Origin: Jejuia rubra
GTDB lineage: Bacteria > Bacteroidota > Bacteroidia > Flavobacteriales > Flavobacteriaceae
Direction: 5' to 3'
DNA: 64,000 nt
Assembly: GCF_042684665.1 (NCBI RefSeq)
Contig: NZ_JBHULY010000024.1
Location: forward strand, 1 to 64,000
The notes under the pieces are model-generated. The model saw only the letters and a program-made list of their open reading frames with translations, was not told the origin of the DNA and did no database searches. Shown one piece after another: positions 51,177 through 59,278 of the stretch (positions are counted from its first letter, which is position 1; every line of letters starts with the position of its first letter). A program made the position numbers and the translations under genes.

Positions 51177-51994
51177 TTACCACTAGATTTTTTCGCCTCA
51201 ATAAAACTTTGCAAATCCCCATCGATATACATTACGGCTACCATAAAAAGACCGATAATCACCGAGAAAACAATATAGGCAATAAAGAACATCACTAAAA
51301 ACAGCAATGTCTTAAAAAGCAGTTCGCGGTTGCTTAGTTGGAATAGTCGTTTTAGTAAAAAGCAGTGGTAAAACATGGCCACGAAGTAGAACAATGCGCT
51401 AAAAATCATGTAGTTGTTGGGCGATATCAAAAGTATGGCCAGCCCTAAAAATACCGATACAATAGAGTATAGCGACATGCTGTACATGTAGGTTACCAAA
51501 TGTTCGGTATAGTTGTATCTTTTATTGATGAAAATCACCCACGAAATCAATGCAAATATTGGAATCATCGATGCATAAATAAGGGATGAATATTCCAGGG
51601 AAAAGTCTGCCGAGGACTCCATGATTTGCTTTGAGGCTTCATTGGAATACATTTCCGAACTTTGAAACATGTTGGAGGCATCAAGATATTTCTTAAAGAA
51701 TTTCTTGATAATGAAAATGTTGAAACCCGTTAGGGTCAAAGAAATACCAAAAAAGCTTATGGGGTTTATATAACGCTTACGGATGCCGCTAACGTAACTG
51801 TCGATTACCGCTTCCGGTGCTTTAAATAGGTCAATAATAGTTTGGAAAAGCTTATTGTCGTAATTAAAAAAAGTTTCGCCAATATGCTGGGCCAAGTTTT
51901 TTAATGTCAATCGTTCCCGGATCACTTTTGCGCCACAAGCATGGCAAAAATCACTTTCAGAAGTTAAGGAGATATGGCAGTTTTTACATTGCAT
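51173..51994 (-). CDS. DUF3667 membrane protein with N-terminal zinc ribbon
   Basis: 273 residues. The N-terminus MQCKNCHISLTSESDFCHAC has two CxxC pairs, a rubredoxin-like zinc ribbon. After LTLKNLAQHIGETFFNYDNK come about five membrane helices (95-260). This is the DUF3667 layout of Bacteroidota, without known function. Its start overlaps the dacA stop by one base, so it is translationally coupled with dacA. Confidence 0.83.
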   Translation of the reverse strand: MQCKNCHISLTSESDFCHACGAKVIRERLTLKNLAQHIGETFFNYDNKLFQTIIDLFKAPEAVIDSYVSGIRKRYINPISFFGISLTLTGFNIFIIKKFFKKYLDASNMFQSSEMYSNEASKQIMESSADFSLEYSSLIYASMIPIFALISWVIFINKRYNYTEHLVTYMYSMSLYSIVSVFLGLAILLISPNNYMIFSALFYFVAMFYHCFLLKRLFQLSNRELLFKTLLFLVMFFIAYIVFSVIIGLFMVAVMYIDGDLQSFIEAKKSSGN

Positions 51995-52779
51995 TAGGCC
52001 AAATCTTGCTTTATCATTTTGGCGAGTTCGGTGGTGTCCTCAAACACCACAAACTCACCATCCTTAAAATAGGAAATATGTCCTGTTTCCTCACTAACGG
52101 CCAATGCCAAAGCATCCGTTTTTTCGGTGATACCAATGGCGGCACGGTGGCGGAGCCCAAAGCGTTGCGGGATGTGTTTTTCGTTGTTCACAGGCAGGAC
52201 AACTCGAGTGGCTTTTACGATATTGTTGCTAATGATAATGGCGCCATCATGCAATGGGCTGTTCTTAAAAAAGATACTTTCAATGATGGGCTGTGTGACT
52301 TTAATATTCATTTCATCACCTGAGGAGGAAAGGAAATCCAGGTTGTTGTTACGTTCAAAAACGATTAATGCCCCAGTTTTAGACATGGACATTTTACTAC
52401 ATGCCGAAATAATAGCGTCCACATTGGTGTCGTCCGTGCCTTCGGTTTTAAGGAATTTTAGCTGTTGCAAAAACTTGCGCCGTCGCCCAAAGTTGGTGGA
52501 GCCCACCATTAATAAAAACTTTCGTATTTCGGGTTGAAAGACTACTATCAAGGCAATAATCCCTACTTTCATAAACCCTCCGAAAATCCCTGAAAGTAGT
52601 TCCATATTCAGGAATTCCGTCAATCGCCAAGCACCATAGATGATGATAATACCAAGGAAAATGTTGATGGCCACAGTACCTTTTACCAGTTTGTAAAGGT
52701 AGTAAAGGAGGAGGGCCACGAGGACCACATCAAGGTAATCTATAAAGCGTAGGTTGAGAATGTCATCAAAGATGTCCAA
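51994..52779 (-). CDS. dacA: Diadenylate cyclase DacA (CdaA type)
   Basis: 261 residues: three N-terminal membrane helices (about 15-90), then a DisA_N catalytic domain with the DGA motif in PLHDGAIII and the RHR motif in FGLRHRAAIGI. It makes c-di-AMP from two ATP at the inner membrane. The cluster folP-lipoprotein-dacA, seen here, is common in Bacteroidota. No GlmM or CdaR partner is present in the window. Confidence 0.95.
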   Translation of the reverse strand: MDIFDDILNLRFIDYLDVVLVALLLYYLYKLVKGTVAINIFLGIIIIYGAWRLTEFLNMELLSGIFGGFMKVGIIALIVVFQPEIRKFLLMVGSTNFGRRRKFLQQLKFLKTEGTDDTNVDAIISACSKMSMSKTGALIVFERNNNLDFLSSSGDEMNIKVTQPIIESIFFKNSPLHDGAIIISNNIVKATRVVLPVNNEKHIPQRFGLRHRAAIGITEKTDALALAVSEETGHISYFKDGEFVVFEDTTELAKMIKQDLA

Positions 52780-52815
52780 AGGCTGATAGGTTTTGGTAAA
52801 TTTAAGAAATTGTGG

Positions 52816-53502
52816 TTAATAAATGAATTCGTCTTTTGAGAAGGAAAGGTTTTCTATATTCAATTTAGAAAGTTGAGATTTAATTGTGATGTAATCTTGG
52901 AACGAAATGTTGTCATCAATATCCAGAATAACTTTGATATTTAACTTTTTACTTTTTACCAAATCATTAAGGTCTCCATGAAGGTTCAATATATCTGTAG
53001 TTTTAAAATTTGAGTCGTCCCAGGGACCGAGCATAATAATTTTATTTGATGACTTCACCATTACATTCAATGTCATGATGGATTCTAATCGAGAAACCTT
53101 AGCAAAGTAGTTACCAAATGATTCTTTGTGAAATGCAATATTGGTAAACTCCAAAAACCCCAAATTGTTTTTGCTCAAATCATGGCAAGTAAAGTAATTT
53201 TTTGCCTTTTCATTTTTATGGCTGGAATTCTGCTTCTTTTCCTGAAGGTATTTGATATGTGGAATGGCCTGTTTCAGTGTCAACCGTTTATCCACATTGA
53301 TGAGCCAATTGGTGGTGCTGATGAGGTTTTTTCTGTTGAGCAATACGCTGTCGGGTTGGGTTTCATCATAAAATAAATATGCCACCGAAACGTCCTGAAT
53401 TTTGGTGATATCTGCTTTTTCAATTTGAGGTAATTGTAGTTCTCTTTCGTTGCCGCAGGAAAGCATAAAGCTAATAGTGAATAGGTAAATAAAATACTTC
53501 AT
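52816..53502 (-). CDS. Putative lipoprotein between folP and dacA
   Basis: Not recognised. 228 residues with a lipoprotein signal MKYFIYLFTISFMLSC (Cys 16). The rest is mixed alpha/beta, with a pattern of periplasmic binding-type strands. The gene is in the middle of the folP-dacA group, in the same direction, 36 bp before dacA, so it may be expressed with it. Confidence 0.65.
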   Translation of the reverse strand: MKYFIYLFTISFMLSCGNERELQLPQIEKADITKIQDVSVAYLFYDETQPDSVLLNRKNLISTTNWLINVDKRLTLKQAIPHIKYLQEKKQNSSHKNEKAKNYFTCHDLSKNNLGFLEFTNIAFHKESFGNYFAKVSRLESIMTLNVMVKSSNKIIMLGPWDDSNFKTTDILNLHGDLNDLVKSKKLNIKVILDIDDNISFQDYITIKSQLSKLNIENLSFSKDEFIY

Positions 53503-53526
53503 AGGTCAAAAATAAAAAATGGATTG

Positions 53527-53612
53527 CTGTCATTCTGAATTTATTTCAGAATCTCATGAGAAACTGAAACAGCACTTCGACTGCGCTCAGTGTGACAATT
53601 CAGTTTGACAAG
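53527..53612. repeat. Intergenic palindromic repeats (CATTCTGAATTTATTTCAGAAT and CACTTCGACTGCGCTC)
   Basis: Two short palindromic units: TCATTCTGAA TTTATT TCAGAATC (53529-53553) and CACTTCGACTGCGCTCAGTG (53573-53592, identical to that at 34121-34140). They lie between the lipoprotein gene and folP and carry no ORF. Similar units are at 59027-59055. Confidence 0.8.
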
Positions 53613-53625
53613 TATCCCAAAAGAC

Positions 53626-54450
53626 TTATTGATTCAACGCCTCAACCAATTTTACACATTCCACAGCTTCCTTCACATCATGTACCCGTAAAATTGACGC
53701 GCCTTTTTGCAAAGCGATGGTATTTAAAACTGAAGTGCCATTCAACGCTTCTTGAGCAGAAGTTTCTAAGGTTTTGTAAATCATGGATTTTCTGGAAACA
53801 CCAGCCAACAATGGTTTTTCAATCATTTTGAAGAGTTCCAGTTGGTTTAACAGTTCAAAATTCTGTTCCAAGGTTTTGGCAAATCCAAAGCCTGGGTCAA
53901 TAATCACATCCACTATACCTAAATCTCGTGCAACCCTAATTCGTTCTGAAAAATAAAATAAAACCTCTTTGGTCAAATCTTCATAATCCGTGAGGCTTTG
54001 CATGGTCTGCGGTGTGCCTCGCATATGCATCATGATGTATGGTACTTGCAATTCGGCAATGGTTGGCATCATGTTCTCGTCCAATTGTCCTGCAGAAATG
54101 TCATTAATCAATGTGGCACCTGTTTCAATACATTTTTTGGCAACAGTACTTCGAAATGTATCTATCGAAATTAAAGCCTCCGGAAAGCGTTTCAAAATTA
54201 ATTCAACAATTGGTAAAATTCGGCTTAGTTCTTCATCCTCGCTCACATACTCTGCATTGGGTCGGGAACTGTATGCGCCAACATCAATAAAAGTAGCACC
54301 CTCTGCCAGCATGTGTTCCACTTGGTTTAAAATTGAAGTTTCGTCCTTGTATTTGCCACCGTCGTAAAACGAATCAGGCGTAATGTTAAGCACCCCCATT
54401 ACCTTCGGGATGGAAAAATCAATCAATTGGCCTTTACAATTTATGGTCAT
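53626..54450 (-). CDS. folP: Dihydropteroate synthase
   Basis: 274 residues of the TIM-barrel folate enzyme: VMGVLNITPDSFYDGGKY, FIDVGAYSSRPNAEYVSE, DTFRSTVAKKC, INDISAGQLDENM, IMMHMRGTPQTMQ, IIDPGFGFAKT, GVSRKSMIYKTLE and the C-terminal LRVHDVKE. All expected binding residues (Asn, Asp, Lys, His of the RVHD motif) are present. It feeds dihydropteroate into folate synthesis; folE, another gene of the pathway, is elsewhere in this window. Divergent from the DUF1599 gene. Confidence 0.97.
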   Translation of the reverse strand: MTINCKGQLIDFSIPKVMGVLNITPDSFYDGGKYKDETSILNQVEHMLAEGATFIDVGAYSSRPNAEYVSEDEELSRILPIVELILKRFPEALISIDTFRSTVAKKCIETGATLINDISAGQLDENMMPTIAELQVPYIMMHMRGTPQTMQSLTDYEDLTKEVLFYFSERIRVARDLGIVDVIIDPGFGFAKTLEQNFELLNQLELFKMIEKPLLAGVSRKSMIYKTLETSAQEALNGTSVLNTIALQKGASILRVHDVKEAVECVKLVEALNQ

Positions 54451-54476
54451 GTTAAGTTTCGGGTTTTATATTTAGA

Positions 54477-54526
54477 GTTCAAGGTTATTAACAGGGCTTA
54501 AAAACTTTAAACTGTAAACCTTGAAC
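54477..54526. repeat. Inverted repeat upstream of the DUF1599 gene
   Basis: GTTCAAGGTT (54477-54486) and AACCTTGAAC (54517-54526) form a perfect 10-bp inverted repeat with a 30-bp interior of the low-complexity type AAAACTTTAAACTGTAAACC. It lies between the divergent folP and DUF1599 genes. Confidence 0.7.
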
Positions 54527-54570
54527 GTTACACTTTTTTATGCGAAATTTACACAAAATACAATATTTGA

Positions 54571-55110
54571 ATGCAAGATACCTCAAAACAATATGACACG
54601 GTAATCGAGACCTGTAAAAGTTTGTTCGTTAAGAAGATGAGCGATTACGGCAGTGCATGGCGCATTTTAAGATTACCATCCTTAACCGATCAAATTTTCA
54701 TCAAAGCACAGCGCATTCGGGGCTTGCAACAGAATGCGGTTCAAAAGGTGGATGAGGGACAGGAAAGTGAGTTTATCGGCATTATTAATTATTGTGTTAT
54801 GGCTTTGATTCAGTTGGAAAAGGGAGTAGTAGAGCAACCCGATATGTCCACCGAAGAAGCTTTGGAACTGTACGAGAAGCACGTTACCATCACCAAAAAA
54901 TTGATGGAGGACAAAAACCATGATTATGGCGAAGCGTGGCGTGATATGCGAGTAAGCAGTTTGACGGATTTGATTTTGCAAAAATTATTGCGCGTTAAGC
55001 AAATTGAAGATAATCAAGGTAAAACGTTGGTAAGCGAGGGGATTGATGCTAATTATCAGGATATGATTAATTATGCGGTTTTTGCCATGATTCATTTGTC
55101 GCAGGGCTAA
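54571..55110 (+). CDS. DUF1599 protein with two tandem domains
   Basis: 179 residues made of two homologous halves. Both halves carry the motif (S/H)DYG(S/E)AWR, followed by L..LTD.I..K..R (first half about 25-85, second about 110-175). DUF1599 is a small nucleotide-metabolism-like family of the MazG/ dUTPase-like kind by resemblance, and the function is unproven. It may be linked with the next gene (DoxX/BT_3928), as in other Bacteroidota. Confidence 0.85.
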   Translation: MQDTSKQYDTVIETCKSLFVKKMSDYGSAWRILRLPSLTDQIFIKAQRIRGLQQNAVQKVDEGQESEFIGIINYCVMALIQLEKGVVEQPDMSTEEALELYEKHVTITKKLMEDKNHDYGEAWRDMRVSSLTDLILQKLLRVKQIEDNQGKTLVSEGIDANYQDMINYAVFAMIHLSQG

Positions 55111-55127
55111 CGTATATGTAGCTGAGG

Positions 55128-55203
55128 CTATGGATGGTCGCTGAGGCTCTCGAAGCGACATTTAATTAAATTTTGGGTGACTTCGAGAACCTCAGTCACC
55201 GAG
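55128..55203. repeat. Long imperfect inverted repeat (GGTCGCTGAGGCTCTCGAAG)
   Basis: GGTCGCTGAGGCTCTCGAAG (55138-55157 approx.) and CTTCGAGAACCTCAGTCACC (55182-55201 approx.) form a long stem with an AT-rich loop (CATTTAATTAAATTTTGGG). Family of GGTnnCTGAG..TCTCGAAG elements. Between the DUF1599 and DoxX genes. Confidence 0.75.
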
Positions 55204-55215
55204 TAACGAATTTTA

Positions 55216-56532
55216 ATGAAAATAGTAGTAAACATATCAAGAATTCTAGTTGGAGTTTTGTTCATCTTTTCGGGGTTTATAAAACTCAACGACCCACTAG
55301 GCTTTTCCTATAAATTGCAGGAATATTTCAGTCCAGATGTATTGAATATTCCGTTTTTAGAACCTTATGCCTTATTGATTTCGGTATTTGTAGTGGTGTT
55401 TGAAGTCGTTTTGGGTGTGTTTCTTTTAATAGGTTATAAACCCAAATTTACGGTTTGGAGTTTATTGTTGATGATAGTCTTCTTTACCTTTTTAACCTTT
55501 TATGCGGCATATTTTGACAAGGTAAAAGACTGTGGTTGCTTTGGGGATTTCCTAAAGCTGAAACCATGGGAATCCTTTGGTAAGGATGTGGTGCTTCTGA
55601 TATTTATTCTGATTTTGTTTTTTGGGGTGCAACATATCAAACCCATTTTTGGAAAATTGCCAACAACGGTTTTAGCCTTATTGGGCTTTATTTTGAGTTT
55701 GTGGTTTGGCTATCATGTATTGATGCACTTGCCCACGATCGATTTTAGGGCTTATGCCATCGGTAAAAACATCAAAGAAGGCATGACTATTCCTGAGGAT
55801 GCACCCAAGACGGAGCAGGAATATAGTTGGAAATTCAATGTAAATGGTGAAGAAAAAGTTATTGTCACCAATGGCTCGTATCCTTCGATTGAAGGCGAAT
55901 TTGTAGGCGTTGAAACAAAGGTGATTCAGGAGGGTTATACGCCCCCGGTTGTGGATTTTTCAATTGAAAGTGCCGATGAAGATTTAACCGAATACTTTTT
56001 AGAACAAGAAAATTTAATAGTTGTGGTATCCTATAGTTTAGAAAAGATTGAACAGGAAGGTGCATTAAAATTGAAGGCGCTTCAGAAGCGAGCCAGAAAA
56101 AACAACTATCAAATCATTGGTTTGACGGCATCGGGCGAGGAGGCGAAACAGCGTATCAATGAGGCCTATGAGATAGATTTTGATTGGTATTTATGTGATG
56201 AAAAGGCCCTAAAAACTGTGGTACGATCCAATCCCGGGATTTTGGAATTGGATGGAGGGACCGTGATGCAAAAGGTGCATTGGAATGACTTGGACGATCT
56301 GGATTTACCTAAAGTTAATGCTAAGCCAGAACCCATAATAGAAGAGGAGAAAGAGGAGGCTATAGCCTATTTTATTAATGGTATTTCTTCAACAAAAGCA
56401 GAAGTAGATGCACTTGACACAGAAATTATTGAGAGTGTCAATGTCATAAAAGACTCTGTCGAATTAAAGGAATTGAATGCGCAAAATAACACACTTTATA
56501 TAGGTATAGTTGAAGTCATTTTAAAAAAATAA
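55216..56532 (+). CDS. BT_3928-like DoxX-family membrane protein with thioredoxin-like C-terminus
   Basis: 438 residues. N-terminal DoxX/MauE-type four-helix membrane domain (VNISRILVGVLFIFSGFIKL, about 1-150, with the KDCGCFGDFLKLKPWESF loop containing a Cys pair). The C-terminal half (about 185-438) is soluble, with a thioredoxin-fold-like segment (DEDLTEYFLEQENLIVVVSYSL) without a CxxC. Members are thought to be redox/electron-transfer related. It lies upstream of the permease gene with 49 bp between. Confidence 0.83.
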   Translation: MKIVVNISRILVGVLFIFSGFIKLNDPLGFSYKLQEYFSPDVLNIPFLEPYALLISVFVVVFEVVLGVFLLIGYKPKFTVWSLLLMIVFFTFLTFYAAYFDKVKDCGCFGDFLKLKPWESFGKDVVLLIFILILFFGVQHIKPIFGKLPTTVLALLGFILSLWFGYHVLMHLPTIDFRAYAIGKNIKEGMTIPEDAPKTEQEYSWKFNVNGEEKVIVTNGSYPSIEGEFVGVETKVIQEGYTPPVVDFSIESADEDLTEYFLEQENLIVVVSYSLEKIEQEGALKLKALQKRARKNNYQIIGLTASGEEAKQRINEAYEIDFDWYLCDEKALKTVVRSNPGILELDGGTVMQKVHWNDLDDLDLPKVNAKPEPIIEEEKEEAIAYFINGISSTKAEVDALDTEIIESVNVIKDSVELKELNAQNNTLYIGIVEVILKK

Positions 56533-56581
56533 ATCCAACGGAGTAATTAGTGAAAATTAGTGAAATTCGAGTCTAAAAAAA

Positions 56582-57673
56582 CTGAGTAACAAAACCCTGA
56601 TAAATTATTTCCTAAATAAAACCCTTTACGCTATCCTCACCTTATTTGGAGTAGTAACCGTTATTTTCTTTTTATTCAATGTGCTTCCCGGTGATCCCGC
56701 TCAAATGATGATGGGGCAAAATGAGGACAGCGAGCAACTCGCCAAAGTAAAGGCAAAATATGGTTTTGATAAACCTATTTTAACGCAGTATGCCTATTAC
56801 ATTAACGATTTATCTCCATTGTCTTTTCATTCCAATTCGGACCAAGATTACACTTTTTTAGGTGAGGATAAATATAGTGCTGTAAAACTATTTTCAATTG
56901 GGAATACTTTCACTGTCTTAAAATTTCCATACCTACGAGAGTCCTTTACCAAGCAGGGTAAAAAAGTCTCTCAGGTGTTAGGCGAGACCTTACCGAATAC
57001 TTTCGTTTTGGCAGTTTCGGCAATTATTATCGCCATTATTATCGGGATATTTTTGGGGATTGTTTCGGCCCTGTACAAAGACCGATGGTTGGACAAGTCC
57101 ATTCAGGTACTTAGTACCTTGGGAATGAGCGTGCCCTCATTTTTTAGTGCCATTTTGTTCGCTTGGCTATTTGGGTTTGTGCTTCACAAGTACACCAATT
57201 TAGAAATGACCGGAAGCCTTTACGAACTAGATGATTTTGGAGAAGCCATACACATCAAATGGAAAAATTTGATTTTGCCCGCCATTGTTTTGGGGATTCG
57301 TCCGTTAGCCGTTGTGATTCAATTGATGCGTAATTCCTTGTTGGAAGTTTTTAATCAGGATTACATTCGTACCGCGAGAGCGAAAGGCTTGAGCGAGTTT
57401 CAAATTATAAAACGCCATGCTGTAAAAAATGCTTTGAACCCTGTGGTTACAGCTATTTCAGGATGGTTTGCATCTATGTTGGCCGGAGCCGTTTTTGTGG
57501 AATATATTTTTGGATGGAATGGTTTAGGGAAGGAAATCGTTAATGCCCTAAATACTCTGGATTTACCTGTTATTATGGGTTCGGTTTTAGTAATTGCAAC
57601 GCTTTTTGTAATGATTAACATTTTAGTCGACTTAATCTATGTTTGGTTGGACCCGAAAGTTAAATTGCAATAA
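56582..57673 (+). CDS. ABC-transporter permease, DppB/OppB type
   Basis: About 364 residues. Homology in frame begins well before the first GTG (56681) with the segment NYFLNKTLYAILTLFGVVTV; no ATG occurs there, so I place the start tentatively at CTG 56582 (LSNKTLINYF). Six membrane helices and the inner-membrane binding-protein-dependent transport domain (SVPSFFSAILFAWLFG, RTARAKGLSEFQI, the EAA loop, near residue 260-280, and FVEYIFGWNGLGKEI). Permease for di/oligopeptides. Its ATP-binding and solute-binding partners are absent here. Confidence 0.85.
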   Translation: MSNKTLINYFLNKTLYAILTLFGVVTVIFFLFNVLPGDPAQMMMGQNEDSEQLAKVKAKYGFDKPILTQYAYYINDLSPLSFHSNSDQDYTFLGEDKYSAVKLFSIGNTFTVLKFPYLRESFTKQGKKVSQVLGETLPNTFVLAVSAIIIAIIIGIFLGIVSALYKDRWLDKSIQVLSTLGMSVPSFFSAILFAWLFGFVLHKYTNLEMTGSLYELDDFGEAIHIKWKNLILPAIVLGIRPLAVVIQLMRNSLLEVFNQDYIRTARAKGLSEFQIIKRHAVKNALNPVVTAISGWFASMLAGAVFVEYIFGWNGLGKEIVNALNTLDLPVIMGSVLVIATLFVMINILVDLIYVWLDPKVKLQ

Positions 57674-57697
57674 ACCTCCTGCGAAAGCAGGAATCTC
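57673..57697. repeat. Short palindrome CCTGCGAAAGCAGG
   Basis: CCTGCGAAAGCAGG inside TCCTGCGAAAGCAGGAATCT at 57678-57697 lies between the permease and thioredoxin genes; related units at 34074-34092 and 45121-45131. Confidence 0.65.
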
Positions 57698-57710
57698 AAA
57701 GGAAAAATTG

Positions 57711-58199
57711 ATGAAAAAAATGAACTATATTATAATACTTTTAGTAAGCTTCTTTAGTTGTACTAAAGAGCCGGTGACGTTTTCGGAAGAAGTCTTAAAT
57801 GACACTTTCACCACCTTAGAAGGGAATCAAGTGACTGTAAAGTCTATTTTAGAAAAGCACAAGGGCAAAAAAATAGTCATTGATATTTGGGCTTCTTGGT
57901 GTGGCGATTGTATCAAAGGGATGCCCAAGGTAAAAGAACTTCAAAAGGAACACCCTGAGGTGGTTTACTTGTTTTTTTCTTTGGATAGGGCAGAAGTGCC
58001 TTGGAAAAGAGGTATCAAAAAATACGATGTAATTGGTGAACACTATTTTATGCAAAACGGGAAGAAATGCCCCTTTGCCGATTTCGTAAACATTAGTTGG
58101 ATTCCGAGATATATGGTGGTAAATGAAGCTGGCGAAATCGTTGTATTTAATGTTATTGAAGCTGATGACGAAAAGTTGCTTCAAGCTCTGAAAAATTAA
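57711..58199 (+). CDS. Thioredoxin-like lipoprotein (TlpA/ResA type)
   Basis: 162 residues from ATG 57711 (a second ATG is at 57720): a lipoprotein signal NYIIILLVSFFSC and a thioredoxin fold with the active site WASWCGDC (CxxC) near residue 63. The upstream 24 in-frame codons would come from the permease gene tail and are not part. A periplasmic reductase or thiol oxidant; the partner is unknown. It is separated from tpiA by 62 bp. Confidence 0.85.
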   Translation: MKKMNYIIILLVSFFSCTKEPVTFSEEVLNDTFTTLEGNQVTVKSILEKHKGKKIVIDIWASWCGDCIKGMPKVKELQKEHPEVVYLFFSLDRAEVPWKRGIKKYDVIGEHYFMQNGKKCPFADFVNISWIPRYMVVNEAGEIVVFNVIEADDEKLLQALKN

Positions 58200-58200
58200 G

Positions 58201-58208
58201 TAGTTTTG
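58201..58208 (+). promoter_or_regulatory. Candidate -7 box for tpiA
   Basis: TAGTTTTG just after the stop of the thioredoxin gene, with a TTG about 22 bp upstream; the tpiA ATG is 53 bp on. Confidence 0.4.
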
Positions 58209-58261
58209 TAGTAAATAATGAATTACTAAGTACTTACTTTTACAGAAATTATAATTACATC

Positions 58262-59011
58262 ATGAGAAAACATATCGTAGCCGGAAACTGGAAAATGAAC
58301 AATGGTTTATCGCAAACCCAAAACTTAATTACTGAGTTAAAAAGCCAAACCAAAACCTCCGATGCTGAGGTAATGATAGCACCTGCATTTACCAACTTAT
58401 GGAATGCCTTTGAATCCTTGAGACAGGATGACATCGAGGTGATTGCACAAAACATGCACTTTGCAGAAGATGGTGCTTACACTGGTGAAGTTAGTGCGGG
58501 TATGTTGAAGAGTATTGGCATTACTACCGTAATTTTGGGCCATAGTGAGCGTCGTGAATATTTTAATGAAACTGACGAGGCCTTGGCCAAAAAAGTAGAT
58601 GCTGTTTTAGCAAATGGTATGCGCACAATTTTCTGTTTTGGAGAGGAATTGGCGGATAGAAAAGCTGGAAATGAGGAAGCCGTTGTTGAAAGCCAAATTA
58701 AAAATGCACTCTTCCATTTGGAGGCAGATGCTTTTAAAAGTATCGTTTTGGCATACGAGCCTGTTTGGGCGATTGGCACGGGTGAAACTGCGACGCCTGA
58801 GCAAGCTCAGGATATGCATGCGTTTATCAGAAAAACATTGGCCGATAAATATGGGGCTGAAGTAGCTGACAACGTTTCTATACTTTACGGTGGAAGCGTA
58901 AAACCGGGTAATGCCCAAGAGATTTTTTCAAAACCAGATGTGGATGGTGGATTGATTGGTGGTGCTTCACTAAAAGCAGAGGATTTCTTTGCGATTGTGA
59001 ATGCGTTTTAA
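58262..59011 (+). CDS. tpiA: Triosephosphate isomerase
   Basis: 249 residues, a TIM barrel. Substrate Lys in AGNWKMNNGL, the catalytic His in ILGHSERREYF, the catalytic Glu in LAYEPVWAIGTGE, and the phosphate loop in LYGGSVKPGNA with GGLIGGASL. Converts dihydroxyacetone phosphate and glyceraldehyde 3-phosphate in glycolysis and gluconeogenesis. All motifs intact. A terminator lies 50 bp after the stop. Confidence 0.98.
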   Translation: MRKHIVAGNWKMNNGLSQTQNLITELKSQTKTSDAEVMIAPAFTNLWNAFESLRQDDIEVIAQNMHFAEDGAYTGEVSAGMLKSIGITTVILGHSERREYFNETDEALAKKVDAVLANGMRTIFCFGEELADRKAGNEEAVVESQIKNALFHLEADAFKSIVLAYEPVWAIGTGETATPEQAQDMHAFIRKTLADKYGAEVADNVSILYGGSVKPGNAQEIFSKPDVDGGLIGGASLKAEDFFAIVNAF

Positions 59012-59026
59012 GTAAACCAAAGCATT

Positions 59027-59055
59027 GTCATGCTGAACTTGTTTCAGCATCTTAT
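59027..59055. repeat. Intergenic palindrome GTCATGCTGAACTTGTTTCA
   Basis: TGCTGAA CTTG TTTCAGCA (59031-59049) is a palindrome with a 5-nt centre, similar to the TTCTGAA..TTCAGAA unit at 53529-53553. Follows tpiA. Confidence 0.7.
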
Positions 59056-59062
59056 AATATAG

Positions 59063-59093
59063 AACCTGCTAGGTAAAACTTAGCAGGTTTTTT
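59063..59093 (+). terminator. Intrinsic terminator after tpiA
   Basis: AACCTGCTA pairs with TAGCAGGTT around GGTAAAACT, followed by TTTTT. Confidence 0.88.
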
Positions 59094-59278
59094 ATTGGTT
59101 GTTTTGGGTGGATTTGAATTTAAGTAGATTATCTCGCAAAGACGCTAAGTCGTAAAGAATTTGTTCGTTTGACTTTGTCAGGAAAAATAGGTAGATTCGT
59201 TTATTGCTGAATATCAGTCGTTAAAATGGCTTTTATGCTAGGAAGCTATTAACCTTCATTATAACCAACCAAAAGCCG
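59094..59278. other. Intergenic, holds a degenerate repeat
   Basis: I see no gene. It contains the low-complexity unit TCGCAAAGACGCTAAGTCGT (59133-59152), of the CGCAAAGACGCAAAG repeat type. Confidence 0.55.
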
